Source: Massilibacteroides sp.
GTDB lineage: Bacteria > Bacteroidota > Bacteroidia > Bacteroidales > Tannerellaceae
Direction of reading: 5' to 3'
Assembly (NCBI GenBank): GCA_028708075.1
Contig: JAQVZS010000006.1
Location: forward strand, 1-64,000
Length of the DNA: 64,000 nt
Positions 61,800 to 64,000 of this stretch are shown in pieces. Made by a program: the position numbers and the translations under genes. A model generated the notes under the pieces. That model did not search any database and was not told the origin of the DNA. It was given only the letters and a program-made list of their open reading frames with translations. How positions within the stretch are numbered: the stretch's first letter is position 1; each line of letters begins with the position of its first letter.

Positions 61800-63371
61800 C
61801 TAACTTTTTATAAGAGGTAAAGTAATAATAAATTTTGTCCCAATATTCCCTGTTCCATTCTCAGCGCGTATCGCGCCGCCATGTTCTTCCACAATTTTAC
61901 GCACATAGGCCAAACCCAATCCAAATCCTTTTACATCGTGGACGTTTCCAGTAGGTATTCGAAAGAAGCGGTCAAAAACTTTTTTTTGATACTCTTTCTT
62001 TATTCCTATTCCATTATCTTCTATCGAAATATGTAGTTTACCTCCTTCATTCCACGTACGCGCCATTAGCGTCAGTGGGACATCCGGACGGCGATATTTA
62101 ACAGCATTATCCAATAGATTAAATAACACATTCGTTATATGCATTTCGTCTACATAAATTGACGATTCTTCCGCTTTCAACTCAATATCAAGCGACCCGC
62201 CGTATTTTTCTACCTTCAACACAAACGTATTCGCAATATTCGCGATCAAGTCGTTCGCGTCAACTTCCTTCAACTTCAAAGAAGCTCTCTGCCGTTCAAA
62301 CAACGACATCTGCAACACCTTTTCGACTAAGAACCCCAAACGCTTGGTCTCGTCATTAATCACACCCGAAATATGCTTGAAAACATCCGGACTCTTGGTA
62401 ATATCCGAATCTTTCAACATCTGAGCCGCCAGAGAAATCGTCGAAACAGGCGTTTTCAACTCATGTGTCATGTTATTGATAAAGTCATTCTTCATCTCTG
62501 AAAGTTTCTTCTGCCGGAATACGATATAAATCGTAAAAACAAATGTAACCAACAACAACAACGAGAAAATCACCGAAGGAACTAAGAACGTCACCGACTG
62601 GGCGATATAATCGCTCTTTGTCGGAAAATAAACTTTTAAATAATTCAACTTGGACGGCAACAAATCACCCGGGAAAAGCACCTGAGTAACCATTTCTGCC
62701 GGGTTAGGGCGTATATCTGCACTTTTATAAACGGTGTTGCCGTCTTTATTTATAACAAAAAACACATAGGGTATATCTAAACCGTTATTCAAAAGTTCCG
62801 TCTTAATATAGTTGTCCAATTTCTTAAAATCAATACGTTCTTCTATCGGTTTCAGATTTGCCGTATTCACAATATCCTGTATCAAATACTCGATCAAGCC
62901 TCCCTGATATTTATATCTCCGCTTGACAATATCCTGAAGATTCTTTGACGCGTTGACAATACTGTTTGTTGAAGGCTTTGATGAAGACGACAAAGACGAA
63001 AGCGGCTCAAACCTTCGATTATTAAACAGTTGCGTCCTACTCACTGTCTGATTAATTGAAGAACCGTTCGTATCCCGAATTTGCAATTGATATTGCTCTT
63101 GCGTAATTACCTGCGACAAACTTTTTGAATCTGCAGGGTTTTGATACATATAATTCGCTTCTCCACGCTCAATATCATCTTCCAGATATTTACGTGTCTC
63201 ATCCAACTCTAGATTTTTTGAAACCTGCTGCAAACTTCGCTTCACTGTCTCGTTGAACTGCTCGCTGCTGGTTTTCAGAATAATCGTTACGTATGTCACT
63301 TGCAGATATAAAAGCCCGGCAAAAGCAAATACCATAACAACGGCAAGCAACCAAACTGTTGACTTTCTCAT
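61800..63371 (-). CDS. rprX: Sensor histidine kinase (RprX-like)
   Basis: This 523-residue kinase has TM1 near 7-27, a large periplasmic sensor domain (about 30-265) rich in Ser, Asn and Gln near 120-140, and TM2 near 266-290. The HisKA domain has MTHELKTPVST with phospho-His near 303. The ATPase domain follows with the N box FNLLDNAVKY, G1 DNGIGI and G2 GFGLGLAYV. All catalytic boxes are intact. The signal sensed is unknown. It is first in the operon and overlaps nothing; rprY starts 3 bases after its stop. Confidence 0.85.
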   Translation of the reverse strand: MRKSTVWLLAVVMVFAFAGLLYLQVTYVTIILKTSSEQFNETVKRSLQQVSKNLELDETRKYLEDDIERGEANYMYQNPADSKSLSQVITQEQYQLQIRDTNGSSINQTVSRTQLFNNRRFEPLSSLSSSSKPSTNSIVNASKNLQDIVKRRYKYQGGLIEYLIQDIVNTANLKPIEERIDFKKLDNYIKTELLNNGLDIPYVFFVINKDGNTVYKSADIRPNPAEMVTQVLFPGDLLPSKLNYLKVYFPTKSDYIAQSVTFLVPSVIFSLLLLVTFVFTIYIVFRQKKLSEMKNDFINNMTHELKTPVSTISLAAQMLKDSDITKSPDVFKHISGVINDETKRLGFLVEKVLQMSLFERQRASLKLKEVDANDLIANIANTFVLKVEKYGGSLDIELKAEESSIYVDEMHITNVLFNLLDNAVKYRRPDVPLTLMARTWNEGGKLHISIEDNGIGIKKEYQKKVFDRFFRIPTGNVHDVKGFGLGLAYVRKIVEEHGGAIRAENGTGNIGTKFIITLPLIKS

Positions 63372-63575
63372 ATCTGTTTACCTTCTTTATACAGAACAAA
63401 TAACGCCTATTTTAGTTTAATATTTACACAAAAAAAGTAAAAATTTGAACCTCCAATTCTTAATTTATCTAACAATATAAAATCAAAAATTTGTTTAACA
63501 TCTATAAATCAAACAAATATGTCTCAACATGCCATAATTAATCTATCAAATGGAAAAATCTTATTAATAAACGAC

Positions 63576-63613
63576 AAATAAAAAGTCTCCTTATACAACC
63601 GCATAAGGAGACT
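63576..63613 (-). terminator. Terminator of the TrpB2-type gene
   Basis: AGTCTCCTTAT and ATAAGGAGACT form a perfect 11-base-pair stem with an 8-base loop. On the minus strand it is followed by TTTTTATTT. It lies 22 bases past the stop at 63635. Confidence 0.9.
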
Positions 63614-63634
63614 CTAGAAAAGACTTGACTAAAA

Positions 63635-64000
63635 TCAAATAATTTTTTCTACTTCCGCGAGATTTTTGGCAACATCTTCGTCGCTCAAATCGAAGTTCGT
63701 CAAATCCCCCGCGAAATATTGGTCGTACGCAGCCATATCAATTAGCCCATGACCGGAGAGATTAAACAGGATAGTACGAGGCTTCCCTTCCAACTTCGCT
63801 TGCTCAGCCTCACGTATGACAGCCGCAATAGCATGAGAGGATTCCGGAGCCGGAATAATTCCTTCCGCCTGTGCAAAAAGAGTCGCCGCCTTAAATGTAT
63901 CCAATTGCTGAATATCCACCGCTTCCATCAAACCGTCTTTTCGCAATTGACTAACGATCGATCCGGCGCCATGATAGCGCAGACCTCCCGCATGGATATG
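63635..64000 (-). CDS. trpB: Tryptophan synthase beta chain, TrpB2 type (C-terminal part)
   Basis: Only the last 122 codons are in the window; the frame is open to the edge at 64000. The segment begins IHAGGLRYHGAGSIVSQLRK and continues through IIPAPESSHAIAA and KTILFNLSGHG-like TILFNLSGHGLIDM, which are the PLP-enzyme C-terminal signatures of the TrpB2 (stand-alone) form rather than TrpB1. TrpB joins indole and serine to give tryptophan. The PLP lysine and N-terminal half lie outside the window, so completeness cannot be judged. No other trp gene is seen here. Confidence 0.85.
   Translation of the reverse strand, partial: HIHAGGLRYHGAGSIVSQLRKDGLMEAVDIQQLDTFKAATLFAQAEGIIPAPESSHAIAAVIREAEQAKLEGKPRTILFNLSGHGLIDMAAYDQYFAGDLTNFDLSDEDVAKNLAEVEKII

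Overview
The window looks like ordinary chromosomal core sequence from a member of the Bacteroidales, most like the Parabacteroides/Tannerellaceae group; the genus is an inference. The signs are: repeated promoter boxes of the Bacteroidota form TAnnTTTG; families almost confined to this phylum (DUF4271, DUF4292, DUF3822, the BT_3928-type DoxX/MauE protein, DUF1599); an RprX/RprY-type two-component pair; a long IspG; and a secreted protease ending in a type IX secretion (T9SS) sorting domain, which points away from most Bacteroides species. I see no insertion sequence, prophage, integrase, CRISPR array or defence island.

Layout. 1-5400 (mostly minus strand): tRNA-Leu(UAG), topoisomerase IV subunit A, a small Spy/LTxxQ-type periplasmic protein, and a secreted Gfo/Idh/MocA oxidoreductase with a LacI-type palindrome upstream. 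5763-10255 (plus): a SulP anion transporter followed after 11 bases by a T9SS-exported Lys-C-like protease. 10257-14605 (minus): dut, a TPR protein, a DUF4292 (LolA/LolB-like) lipoprotein and a catalytically degenerate EnvC-like protein form one run. 14649-19486 (minus): rpoN, a PAP2-like membrane protein, gcvH, purE and ispG. 19610-24641: a double DUF1080 lipoprotein on the minus strand, then patatin, a GH13 enzyme and prs on the plus strand.

24911-31169 (minus): mnmA; the tight cluster DUF1599 / DoxX-MauE / tpiA / SPOR / folE; and a LysM-M23 peptidase. 31371-37098 (minus): a subtilase, xseA, xseB, ispD and recG in one operon, with a good promoter before the subtilase. 37235-40794 (minus): an Lrp/AsnC regulator, two tandem FKBP prolyl isomerases and a RecD-like helicase. 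40888-42875 (plus): a pseudopilin-like membrane-anchored protein, DUF3822 and rsmD, meeting a cardiolipin synthase tail to tail. 44383-52561: a TonB-receptor-like barrel protein, RNase R, an Eis-like acetyltransferase and nadB. 52688-56917 (plus): DUF4271, hemD, rnpA, yidD and a TatD-like gene overlap one another, followed by tyrS and tRNA-Gln(UUG). 56979-64000: a PagL-like outer-membrane deacylase, a membrane pyrophosphatase with an N-terminal extension, the RprXY pair, and the C-terminal end of a TrpB2-type tryptophan synthase beta chain.

Themes are envelope construction (EnvC, M23, SPOR, DUF4292, PagL-like, Cls, barrel protein), isoprenoid precursors (ispG, ispD), DNA repair (recG, xseAB, RecD-like, dut) and translation/RNA (mnmA, rsmD, rnpA, rnr, tyrS, two tRNAs). 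No clear new system stands out. The best leads are the pseudopilin-like/DUF3822 pair, the DUF4292 lipoprotein as a LolB-like candidate, the DoxX/MauE-thioredoxin fusion, and several unexplained palindromes (5414, 14609, 24705, 31348).
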